From Burkholderiaceae bacterium (GTDB lineage: Bacteria; Pseudomonadota; Gammaproteobacteria; Burkholderiales; Burkholderiaceae_C): DNA of 63,588 bases. The notes under the pieces are model-generated. The model made no database searches and was not told where the DNA came from. It worked only from the letters and a program-made list of their open reading frames with translations. The position numbers were made by a program, and so were the translations under genes. The DNA is taken from NCBI GenBank assembly GCA_031253795.1, contig JAIRVR010000006.1, forward strand, positions 1 to 63,588, written 5' to 3'. Positions 36,427 to 44,251 of this stretch are shown here, one piece after another. The stretch's first letter is position 1, and each line of letters starts with the position of its first letter.

Positions 36427-37026
36427 ATGCCACCGTCAGAATTCACCGCCCTGCTGCTGCTGGCCGCCTCCATGAGCTTCAGCCCCGGTCCCAACACCAC
36501 ACTGTCCACCGCCCTTGCGGCCAACCATGGCCTGCGCACGGCAATGCGCTTCGTCGTCGCCGTGCCCGTGGGATGGTGCGTGCTGCTGGTGCTGAGCACG
36601 CTGGGCGTGGGCGCGGCCGTGCTGGCCCAGCCCGTGCTGCTGCTGGTGATCAAGGCCGCCGGCATCGCCTACCTCCTGTGGATGGCCGTCAGGCTCAGCC
36701 GCAATGCGCGCCTGGCCTCGGCCAGCGAACAGCCGCTGCAGGTCGGATTCTGGCAGGGCGTGGGCCTGCAGTTCGTGAACATCAAGGCCTGGCTGCTGGC
36801 CCTGGCCATCGTGGCCAACTGGATCGCGGGCCACGAGGACCTGTATCCCCGGCTGTCCGTGGTCCTGCCGGTCATGGCGGCCTATGCCTTTTTCAGCAAC
36901 CTGCTCTATGCCTGCGTGGGAGCGCTGCTGCGCCACTGGCTGGCACAGGGCCGGCGGCTGCTGTGGTTCAACCGCGCCATGGCGGCGCTGCTGGCGCTGA
37001 CGGCGCTGTGGATGATGGCCGCATGA
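36427..37026 (+). CDS. LysE/RhtB-family amino-acid exporter
   Basis: This is a 199-residue inner-membrane protein with about six hydrophobic segments and the family signature near the N-terminus (SFSPGPNTTLSTALAANHGL, about residues 17-36). LysE family members export amino acids or related compounds. I chose ATG 36427; the frame is open from 36325 but the upstream part overlaps the operator. It is likely controlled by the divergent MocR regulator. Substrate is unknown. Confidence 0.85.
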   Translation: MPPSEFTALLLLAASMSFSPGPNTTLSTALAANHGLRTAMRFVVAVPVGWCVLLVLSTLGVGAAVLAQPVLLLVIKAAGIAYLLWMAVRLSRNARLASASEQPLQVGFWQGVGLQFVNIKAWLLALAIVANWIAGHEDLYPRLSVVLPVMAAYAFFSNLLYACVGALLRHWLAQGRRLLWFNRAMAALLALTALWMMAA

Positions 37027-37256
37027 GGGTCCTTCCTCCGCATTCCCGCAAAGGCCGTACTGGCCTGCCCAGCTATTGAAGGGAGGAAGCGCAAACCCTC
37101 CGCAGCCGCGACAAAATACCCTCATTGCCGGCGCAAGAGCGCAGACCCTATCGGACATGCGCTCTTCGCATGCGGCCGGCCCGTGCCACACAAGGGCATG
37201 GAAACACATACCAGCCCGCCCGCATGGCGGGCACCGCAGACACCTCAAAGCTTTTT

Positions 37257-38435
37257 ATGACGACCTGGACGCTGGCAGAACGTGCTGCCAAGATGAACCC
37301 CTCCGCCATCCGCGAGATCCTCAAGCTCACCGACCGCCCTGGCATCATCAGCATGGCCGGCGGGCTGCCCTCGCCCAAGGCCTTTCCGCTGGAAGCCTTC
37401 ACCGAGGCCTGCCAGACCGTGATGCAGCGCGACGGTGCCTCTGCCCTGCAGTACGCCACCAGCGAAGGCTTTGCCCCGCTGCGCCAGGCCGTGGCCGATT
37501 TCCTGCCCTGGGAAGTGGATCCCGACCAGGTGCTGATCACCACGGGCTCGCAGCAGGCGCTGGACCTGATCGGCAAGGTCTTCCTGGACCGCGGCAGCCG
37601 CATGCTGGTGGAAAAGCCCACCTACCTGGGCGCCCTGCAGGCCTTCGCCCCGCAGGAGCCCATCGCCGTGGGTGTGGAAAGCGATGAGAACGGCATCGTC
37701 ATCGAGGACTTCGTGGCCAAGGCCGGCAGCGGTGCCGACAAGGCCCGACTGGCCTATGTGCTGCCCAACTTCCAGAACCCCACGGGCCGCACCATGGATG
37801 AGGCACGCCGCCAGGCCCTGTCCGACAAGGCCCGCGAGCTGGACATTCCCCTTATCGAAGACAACCCCTATGGCGACCTGTGGTTCGAGCAGCCGCCGGC
37901 ACTGCCGCTGGCCGCGCGCAACCCCGAGGGCGTGATCTACCTGGGCTCGTTCTCCAAGGTCCTGGCGCCGGGCCTGCGCATCGGCTTCCTGGTCGCGCCC
38001 AAGGCCATCTACAACAAGCTGCTGCAGGCCAAGCAGGCCGCCGACCTGCACACGCCCGGCTTCAACCAGCGCGTGGTGTCCGAGGTCATCAAGGACGGTT
38101 TCCTGGACCGCCACGTGCCTACCATCCGCGCCATGTACAAGCTGCAGCGCGATGCCATGCTCAGCGCACTGGACCGCGAAATGAGCGGCCTGGACGTGCA
38201 GTGGACGCGCCCCGTGGGCGGCATGTTCCTGTGGGTGCGCCTGCCCCAGGGCATGGACGCGCAAAAACTGCTGCCGGCCGCCGTGGACCGTGGCATGGCC
38301 TTCGTGCCCGGCGCACCCTTCTATGCGGGCGACGCCCAGGCCAACACCCTGCGCCTGTCCTATGTGACCGTCTCCGTGGAACAGATCGACAAGGGCATTG
38401 CTGCCCTGGCCGACGCCATCCGCTCGATGCTGTGA
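37257..38435 (+). CDS. PLP-dependent class I/II aminotransferase (LysN-like)
   Basis: The 392-residue aminotransferase has Lys234 as the expected PLP lysine in SFSKVLAPGLRIGFL, and VLPNFQNPTGRTM, EDNPYGDLWF and the N-terminal MNPSAIREILKL. It resembles the 2-aminoadipate/valine-type subgroup of the MocR-related aminotransferases, but without a DNA-binding domain. ATG 37257 was chosen because it begins the typical domain; the open frame from 37125 adds low-complexity residues. Substrate is not predictable. It is followed by a strong terminator. Confidence 0.85.
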   Translation: MTTWTLAERAAKMNPSAIREILKLTDRPGIISMAGGLPSPKAFPLEAFTEACQTVMQRDGASALQYATSEGFAPLRQAVADFLPWEVDPDQVLITTGSQQALDLIGKVFLDRGSRMLVEKPTYLGALQAFAPQEPIAVGVESDENGIVIEDFVAKAGSGADKARLAYVLPNFQNPTGRTMDEARRQALSDKARELDIPLIEDNPYGDLWFEQPPALPLAARNPEGVIYLGSFSKVLAPGLRIGFLVAPKAIYNKLLQAKQAADLHTPGFNQRVVSEVIKDGFLDRHVPTIRAMYKLQRDAMLSALDREMSGLDVQWTRPVGGMFLWVRLPQGMDAQKLLPAAVDRGMAFVPGAPFYAGDAQANTLRLSYVTVSVEQIDKGIAALADAIRSML

Positions 38436-38502
38436 GCCCATGCGGCGGGCATGTGCCCGCCGCGAGGCCCCAGCGGCCCGGCACAGGGCCGCCATCGCCA
38501 CC

Positions 38503-38527
38503 AGGCCGGCCTTGCGCCGGCCTTTTT
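38503..38527 (+). terminator. Rho-independent terminator after the aminotransferase gene
   Basis: An 8-base stem (AGGCCGGC 38503-38510, GCCGGCCT 38516-38523) with a 5-base loop runs into five T residues. It separates the aminotransferase gene from the PhzF gene, which starts about 25 bases later. Confidence 0.85.
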
Positions 38528-38551
38528 CATCCACCCTGCCTGCCCACCGCC

Positions 38552-39499
38552 ATGACCACGACCACCATTCCCCGCCAGCGCCCCTTCATGACCGTGGATG
38601 TGTTCACGGCCCGGCCCTATCTGGGCAATCCGCTGGCCGTGGTGCTGGACGCCACGGACCTCGACGACGCCAGGATGCAGGCCTTCGCCGCCTGGACCCA
38701 GCTGTCGGAAACCACGTTCCTGCTGCCTCCCACCGAGGCCGGCCTGGCGGGCGGCGCCGACTACCGCGTGCGCATCTTCACGCCCGGCGGCGAGCTGCCC
38801 TTTGCCGGCCATCCCACCCTGGGCAGTTGCCATGCCTGGCTGTCCCAGGGTGGACGGCCCCGGCAGAACGGCCGCATCGTCCAGGAATGCGCCAAGGGCC
38901 TGGTGGCCATCGAGCGCCAGGGCGAACGCCTGGCCTTCGAGGCGCCGGCCACGGACATCGGCGCCGTGGAGCCGGGCCTGCTGGCCGACGTGGCACAGGC
39001 CCTGGGTGTGCAGCCCGACCAGATCCGGCGGGCTGCCTGGCTGGACAACGGTCCGCGCTGGATGGGCGTGCTGCTGGAGCATCCCGACCAGGTACTGGGC
39101 CTGGAGCCCGACCATGGCCGTCTCAAGGCGCTGAACACCAAGGTCGGCGCCTGCGCCCTCTACGACACGGTGGACGATGCGCCGGCCCTGATCGGCCGCA
39201 GCAGCCGCGAGGCCCGCGCCTTCGCCACGGGCCAGCGCCAGGCCGAGGCGGCCCCCCGTCTCGAAGTGCGCGGCTTTGCCAGCCCCGTGGGCGTGAACGA
39301 GGACCCCGTGACCGGCAGCCTCAACGCCAGCCTGGCCCTGTGGCTGCGCGGCCAGGGGCTGCTGCACCCGCCCTACATCGCCAGCCAGGGCTGCTGCGTG
39401 GGGCGCGACGGCCGCGTCCATGTCGGCGAGGATGGCCAGGGCGCGCTGTGGATCGGAGGCGATGTCGTGGAGTGCGTGCGCGGCCAGGTGCTGCTGTAG
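38552..39499 (+). CDS. PhzF-family isomerase/epimerase-like protein
   Basis: The 315-residue protein has the PhzF fold signs: FMTVDVFTARPYLGNPLAVVLD at the start (in two parts), a conserved Glu in LSETTF (the family's likely catalytic acid), RIFTPGGELPFAGHPTLGS, and near the end NEDPVTGSLNASLA. The best-known member isomerises trans-2,3-dihydro-3-hydroxyanthranilate in phenazine synthesis, but no other phenazine genes are here, so the substrate is unknown. I chose ATG 38552, just after a terminator. Confidence 0.9.
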   Translation: MTTTTIPRQRPFMTVDVFTARPYLGNPLAVVLDATDLDDARMQAFAAWTQLSETTFLLPPTEAGLAGGADYRVRIFTPGGELPFAGHPTLGSCHAWLSQGGRPRQNGRIVQECAKGLVAIERQGERLAFEAPATDIGAVEPGLLADVAQALGVQPDQIRRAAWLDNGPRWMGVLLEHPDQVLGLEPDHGRLKALNTKVGACALYDTVDDAPALIGRSSREARAFATGQRQAEAAPRLEVRGFASPVGVNEDPVTGSLNASLALWLRGQGLLHPPYIASQGCCVGRDGRVHVGEDGQGALWIGGDVVECVRGQVLL

Positions 39500-39573
39500 G
39501 CGGCTGTCGCCAAGGCGGCAGCCAGTCGCCCGCAGGACAAACGGCGGCCCCGCGGCTGGCCACAATCCGCGCC

Positions 39574-40248
39574 ATGGGAACCCTTTATCTTGTGCGCCAC
39601 GGCCAGGCCTCGTTTGGCGCCGACGACTACGACCAGCTCAGCGAGCGCGGCAAGGCACAGTCGCAGCGCCTGGGCGCCTACTGGCGCGAGCGGGACCTGC
39701 GCTTCGATGCCGTCTACACAGGCACGCTGCGGCGCCATGCGCAGACGCTGGCCGGCATCACCGAAGGCCTGGGCGGCCTGGCGCCCGCGCCGCAGGTGCT
39801 TGCCGGCCTGGATGAATACGACAGCGGCGCCCTGCTGCGTGCCATCCACCCCGCGCCCCTGCCCCGGCCCGATACGCCCGAGCTGTACCGCCACCACTTC
39901 CGTCTGCTGTGCGATGCCCTGGCCCAGTGGATGGCCGGCACCATCAGTCCCGAGGGCATGCCCAGCTGGGATGCCTTTTCCGCAGGCGTGCGCCAGGTGC
40001 TGGAACGCGTGCGCCACGAACATGCAGACCGGAACGTACTGCTGGTCAGCAGCGGTGGCCCCATTTCCACGGCCGTGGGCCATGTGCTGGGCACCTCGCC
40101 CGAAGTCACCATCGCGCTGAACATGCGCATACGCAACAGCGCCGTGACCGAATTCAGCACCAGCCCCAAGCGGCTGATGCTGCAGACCTTCAACACGCTC
40201 AACCACCTGGACAGCGCAGAGCACCGGGACTGGGTCACGCATGCGTGA
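39574..40248 (+). CDS. Histidine phosphatase family protein
   Basis: The 224-residue protein carries the phosphoglycerate-mutase-like active site at the N-terminus: Arg8-His9-Gly10 in LYLVRHGQASF. A second Arg lies in VYTGTLRRHAQT. The later catalytic His of the family seems to be changed, since the usual SHG segment reads VSSGGPIS here. The substrate is unknown; members range from sugar phosphatases to protein phosphatases. The start ATG fits the motif spacing. It is followed by a 126-base gap with a GC hairpin. Confidence 0.82.
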   Translation: MGTLYLVRHGQASFGADDYDQLSERGKAQSQRLGAYWRERDLRFDAVYTGTLRRHAQTLAGITEGLGGLAPAPQVLAGLDEYDSGALLRAIHPAPLPRPDTPELYRHHFRLLCDALAQWMAGTISPEGMPSWDAFSAGVRQVLERVRHEHADRNVLLVSSGGPISTAVGHVLGTSPEVTIALNMRIRNSAVTEFSTSPKRLMLQTFNTLNHLDSAEHRDWVTHA

Positions 40249-40374
40249 GAGGAGGCACCTCCGGGGCACTGCACGCATTCCCCTTCTCCGGCTTCGCCGC
40301 AGGGGGAACGCGGCGCCAGGGACCACTGGAATGCAGGCCACCGCAGGCCGGTGACAACAGCGTATAAACACCGC

Positions 40375-41085
40375 ATGATGAACGCCTGCATCGACCATCT
40401 CGTGGTAGTGGCCAGCGACCTCGCCTCCGGCGCGGACTGGTGCCGGCAGGTGCTGGGGGTGGAGCCCGCGGCAGGCGGCGAGCATGGCCTGATGGGAACC
40501 CACAACCGCCTGGTCGATGTGTCCAGCCCTGCCCATCCGCGCGCCTACCTCGAAATCATCGCCGTGAACCCGGCCGCCAGGCCCACCCTGCCATCAGGCC
40601 ACAGGCGCTGGTTCGACATGGACGACACACGGCTGCAGGCCCAGGTGGCGCAACAGGGGCCGCAGCTGGTGCACTGGGTGGCCAGTGTGCCCGACATCGC
40701 GGCCGCCACGCAGACCCTGTCGGCCCTGGAACTGGAGCGCGGCACGCCCGTGGCCGCCAGCCGGGCCACGCCCCGGGGCCTGCTGCAGTGGCAGATCAGC
40801 CTGCGCGCCGATGGCCAACGCCTGATGGATGGCTGTCTGCCCACGCTGATCCAGTGGGGTGACCAACATCCCTGCGAGGGCCTGCCCGCCAGCGGCCTGC
40901 AACTGCAGTCCCTGGAACTGTCCCATCCCGGGGCGGCACGGCTGCGGCAGGCCGGCCAGGCCCTGGAACTGGCCACGATGCAGGCGGCGACCCAGGGCGG
41001 CGCGTGCCTGCGGGCCAGCCTGTCCACGCCGCGGGGCGCCCTCAGCCTGTGTTCGCCGCAGGGCAGCTATCGCACCACGGCATAA
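40375..41085 (+). CDS. VOC (glyoxalase-like) family protein
   Basis: The 236-residue protein begins MMNACIDHLVVVASDLASGADW, typical of the vicinal-oxygen-chelate fold in the Glyoxalase_3 subgroup. HLVVV supplies a metal-type His and YLEII a matching acid. Function is unknown; such proteins are often annotated glyoxalase-like without evidence. ATG 40375 was preferred over a GTG at 40351. Confidence 0.7.
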   Translation: MMNACIDHLVVVASDLASGADWCRQVLGVEPAAGGEHGLMGTHNRLVDVSSPAHPRAYLEIIAVNPAARPTLPSGHRRWFDMDDTRLQAQVAQQGPQLVHWVASVPDIAAATQTLSALELERGTPVAASRATPRGLLQWQISLRADGQRLMDGCLPTLIQWGDQHPCEGLPASGLQLQSLELSHPGAARLRQAGQALELATMQAATQGGACLRASLSTPRGALSLCSPQGSYRTTA

Positions 41086-41088
41086 CAG

Positions 41089-41126
41089 CCAGAACGCGCA
41101 CGCTCTGGGTCAGGCCGGGTTTTTTT
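41089..41126 (+). terminator. Possible terminator after the VOC gene
   Basis: A CCAGA/TCTGG hairpin (41089-41109) is followed, after about 10 bases, by a run of seven T residues (41120-41126). The spacing to the T run is longer than ideal, so this is tentative. Confidence 0.35.
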
Positions 41127-41169
41127 GCCACACTGGCCGGCAAAGAGACAACTGTTGCCACAGACAGCC

Positions 41170-42147
41170 ATGAACAAACGCCAATTCGCACGCCATGCCC
41201 TGGCCTGCGCCAGCCTGCTGCTGGCCGGCCTGGGCACCACCCAGGCCCAGCCCCTTTCCAACAAGCCCATACGCATCGTCGTGCCCTTTGGCGCCGGCGG
41301 CGTGGCCGATGTGACCTCGCGCATCGTGGCGCAAAAGCTGGCCTCCCAGCTGGGCCAGCCGGTCATCATCGACAACAAGCCCAGCGCCGGCGGCATCGTC
41401 GCAGCCGATACCGTGGCCAAGTCGGCGCCCGACGGCCATACGCTGTTCCTGATGTCCAACGGCAGCGCCGTCACCGTGGGCCTGTTCAACCAGTTGCCCT
41501 TCGACATGGTCAAGGACTTCACGCCGGTTTCCACGCTGGGCTATTTCGACATCGGCGTGCTGACGGCCAGCGATTCTCGCTTCAAGAGCATGGCCGACCT
41601 CATGGCCTATGCCAAAGCCAACCCCGGCAAGCTCAACATCGGCAGCATCGCCATCGGCAGCACCCAGCACCTGGCGGCCGAACTGTTCAAGACTTCGGCC
41701 GGCATCGATGCGCAGATCGTGCCCTTCAACGGCACGCCCGCCGTGGTCACGGCGCTGCGCGGCAAGCAGATCGATGCGGCCGTGGAAATTCTCACGCCCA
41801 TCATGGGCCAGATCACGTCCAAGGCCGTCAACCTGCTGGCCGTGACCGGCGACAAGCGCTCGCCCCTGCTGCCCGGAATTCCCACGGCCCAGGAATCGGG
41901 CGTCAAGGGCTTTGTGGCATCGTCCTGGAACGCATTGGCTGCGCCCGCCAAGACCCCGCCCGACATCATTGCGCGCCTGAACAAGGAAATCGCCGCGGCC
42001 GTGAATTCGCCCGAGGTCACGCAAAAGCTGCGTGAAATGAATGTGCAGGCCCAGTCCAGCACGCCCGAGCAAACGGCCCAGTTGCTGCAGTCCGAAATCA
42101 GGCGCTGGGGCGATGTGATCGTCAGCGCCAAGATCCCCAGGCAATGA
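41170..42147 (+). CDS. Tripartite tricarboxylate transporter (Bug) binding protein
   Basis: This is a 325-residue periplasmic binding protein with a Sec signal peptide (residues 1-26, ending TTQAQ). The Bug signature follows: IRIVVPFGAGGVADVTSRIVA, then VIIDNKPSAGG. These proteins feed TctAB-type membrane pairs, but none is nearby, so it is an orphan receptor, as is very common in Comamonadaceae and Bordetella. The ligand is probably a small carboxylate. The gene converges with the creatininase-family gene. Confidence 0.9.
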   Translation: MNKRQFARHALACASLLLAGLGTTQAQPLSNKPIRIVVPFGAGGVADVTSRIVAQKLASQLGQPVIIDNKPSAGGIVAADTVAKSAPDGHTLFLMSNGSAVTVGLFNQLPFDMVKDFTPVSTLGYFDIGVLTASDSRFKSMADLMAYAKANPGKLNIGSIAIGSTQHLAAELFKTSAGIDAQIVPFNGTPAVVTALRGKQIDAAVEILTPIMGQITSKAVNLLAVTGDKRSPLLPGIPTAQESGVKGFVASSWNALAAPAKTPPDIIARLNKEIAAAVNSPEVTQKLREMNVQAQSSTPEQTAQLLQSEIRRWGDVIVSAKIPRQ

Positions 42148-42158
42148 CCTGACGGCCC

Positions 42159-43046
42159 TCAGGACCCGTCCGCGTCCTGCAGCGGCTGCGCCGGCCGGCC
42201 CACGGTATCGGGCGCCAGGCTGTGGATTTCGCCCAGCAATTGGACCAGGCCGCGCGCCGACGCCGCCACCATGGCCGCGCCGCGCTCGGCCGTGGCCGCC
42301 GCCGCGTTGCCCACGGCACCGCAGGGGTTGTAATCCTCGATGGCCCAGCCCATCTTGGCGCTCTTGCCATTGCCCAGCAGCGCATGGCGTTCGGCCCGGT
42401 CCTGCGAGCTGGAATGGAAGTCTCGCGCATGCTCCATGCGCACCGTGGCAGGCGCCAGGTGCAGCATCATCGAGGTCTCGACCTCGCCACCGTGGATGCC
42501 GAAGCGGTGCTCGTGGGCACTGAACTGCGCATTGGCCGCCTCGTCCACCAGGCCGAACCAGCTGCTGCTGTAGACCAGCAATCCATGGCGCATGCGCAGT
42601 TCGCGGGCCACGATGTCCATGACGCTGACCTGGCCGCCATGGCCGTTGAGCAGCAGCAGCTTGCGCACGCCGGCGCGCGCCACGCAGGCGCCCAGCTCGG
42701 TCCACAGCGCGATCAGGGTCGCCGGCGTCAGGCTCAGCGTGCCGGCGTAGGACTGATGCTCCACGCTGAAGCCCAGGTTCTGGGGCGGCAGGAACAGCAC
42801 CGGCAGGCTGTCCGGCAACAGGGGCAGGGCCGCATCGACCACGCCCTGCAACAGCCGTGCATCCACGGACAGGGGCAGATGGGGGCCATGCTGCTCCACG
42901 GCAGCCACGGGCAGCACAGCCACGGTGTCGGCTGCCAGGCCGGCCTGTGCCAGGGCGAAATCGCGCGCCGAGACCTCGGCCCACCAGCGCGAAGGCCAGG
43001 CCTGCAGGCCGGAGGGGGCCCTGTTGACGGACTTGGATGCTTGCAT
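42159..43046 (-). CDS. Creatininase-family amidohydrolase
   Basis: The 295-residue protein has the family's metal-binding pattern: VAAVEQHGPHLPLSVDARL (Glu and His), LLLLNGHGGQ, and HGGEVETSMMLHL. Members open cyclic amides (creatinine, or formamides in flavin and folate-like paths). It is encoded head to tail after the second Bug receptor gene on the reverse strand (49-base gap), so the two may handle the same compound. I chose ATG 43046; earlier in-frame ATGs exist. Confidence 0.85.
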   Translation of the reverse strand: MQASKSVNRAPSGLQAWPSRWWAEVSARDFALAQAGLAADTVAVLPVAAVEQHGPHLPLSVDARLLQGVVDAALPLLPDSLPVLFLPPQNLGFSVEHQSYAGTLSLTPATLIALWTELGACVARAGVRKLLLLNGHGGQVSVMDIVARELRMRHGLLVYSSSWFGLVDEAANAQFSAHEHRFGIHGGEVETSMMLHLAPATVRMEHARDFHSSSQDRAERHALLGNGKSAKMGWAIEDYNPCGAVGNAAAATAERGAAMVAASARGLVQLLGEIHSLAPDTVGRPAQPLQDADGS

Positions 43047-43095
43047 GACCCCGATCTTAGAGCGTGTCATGCCGGGCCGCAGGGCGATGCCCCGG

Positions 43096-44070
43096 CTATT
43101 CAAGCTTGATGTTCGTGTCCCTGACGATGCGTTTCCAGCGCTCGTTGTCCGATTCGATCAGGCGCGCGAACTCTTCGGGCGTGCCGCGGCGCGGCACATA
43201 GCTGTAGCTCCTGAGTTTGGCCAGCACATCGGGCATCTGCATGACCTTGTCCATCTGCTGCGCCAGCTGGGCCACGATCTCACGGGGCGTGCCCCTGGGC
43301 GCCAGCAGCCCGGACCAGGAGCTGAAGCCCATGCCGTCCACCCCGGCCTCCTTGATGGTGGGAACCTGGGGAAAGCCTTCGGCGCGCTGGGGCAGCACCA
43401 CGGCCAGGGCCTTGACCTTGCCCGTGCGGATCATCTCCACCGAGGTGAAGGAGTCGAAGGAAAAGTCCACTTCGCCAGCCACCACGGCCTGCATCTGGGG
43501 CGCCGTGCCCTTGTACTGGGCGTTGACGATGCCGGGCGCACCGATGACCTTCTTGAACTGCTCGGTGATGAGGGCGATCATGCTGCTGCCCGAGGAGGCG
43601 CTCAGCGAGCGGCCCTGGCGCGCCAGGCCGACCAGTTCCTGCAGGCTGTTGGCCGGCAGATCCTTGCGCGCGATGACGATGAAGCCCACATCGCAGAGGT
43701 GGCTGACGGGCTCGAAGCTGGCCAGGGCTTCATAGCTGGTCTTGTAGAGCACGGGGCTCAAGGTCTGTGCGCCCGCGGTGTTCATCAGCAACGTGTAGCC
43801 GTCGGGCGCGGCGCGCGCCGCCAGCTCGGTGCCGATGACGCCGTTGGCCCCCCCCTTGTTGTCCACCACGAAGGACTGGCCCGTGAGCTCGCCCAGCTTC
43901 TGCATGGTCAGCCGAGCCACCACGTCGGTGGTGCCACCGGCCGGAAACGGCACGATGACGCGCACGGATTTGTCGGGATAGGCCGCGGCCCGCCCCGCCA
44001 CGGGCAGTGCGCCGGCAGCGGCGGTGGCCGCCGCGGCGGCCAGGAAATGACGGCGTGAAGTCTCCACCAT
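43096..44070 (-). CDS. Tripartite tricarboxylate transporter (Bug) binding protein, Tat-type signal
   Basis: The 324-residue Bug receptor starts at ATG 44070 with AGGAGA upstream. The N-terminus SRRHFLAAAAATAAAGALP has a twin Arg and looks like a Tat signal. VRVIVPFPAGGTTDVVARL and VVDNKGGANGV are the ligand-binding loops. It precedes the creatininase-family gene on the same strand. No membrane components are nearby. Confidence 0.9.
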   Translation of the reverse strand: MVETSRRHFLAAAAATAAAGALPVAGRAAAYPDKSVRVIVPFPAGGTTDVVARLTMQKLGELTGQSFVVDNKGGANGVIGTELAARAAPDGYTLLMNTAGAQTLSPVLYKTSYEALASFEPVSHLCDVGFIVIARKDLPANSLQELVGLARQGRSLSASSGSSMIALITEQFKKVIGAPGIVNAQYKGTAPQMQAVVAGEVDFSFDSFTSVEMIRTGKVKALAVVLPQRAEGFPQVPTIKEAGVDGMGFSSWSGLLAPRGTPREIVAQLAQQMDKVMQMPDVLAKLRSYSYVPRRGTPEEFARLIESDNERWKRIVRDTNIKLE

Positions 44071-44251
44071 GGTGCTTGTCTCCTGTAGTGCTCTATCCCC
44101 GAGGGGTGGCGCATCCATGATCGCCATGCCGGGTGCCGCCTGTCCAATACCAAGCAGCTATGCGACGATACGTTTTGCCAATCACCACGGCCGCCAGGGC
44201 TCCGCAGACCGCGGGAACCAAAACCGCCGCCGGAGCCTCCCACAGTCCGCC

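Noticed and set aside
38552..39499. PhzF gene as a sign of a phenazine pathway.
   Set aside because: No phzA, B, D, E or G genes are nearby, and PhzF-family proteins are widespread with other roles.
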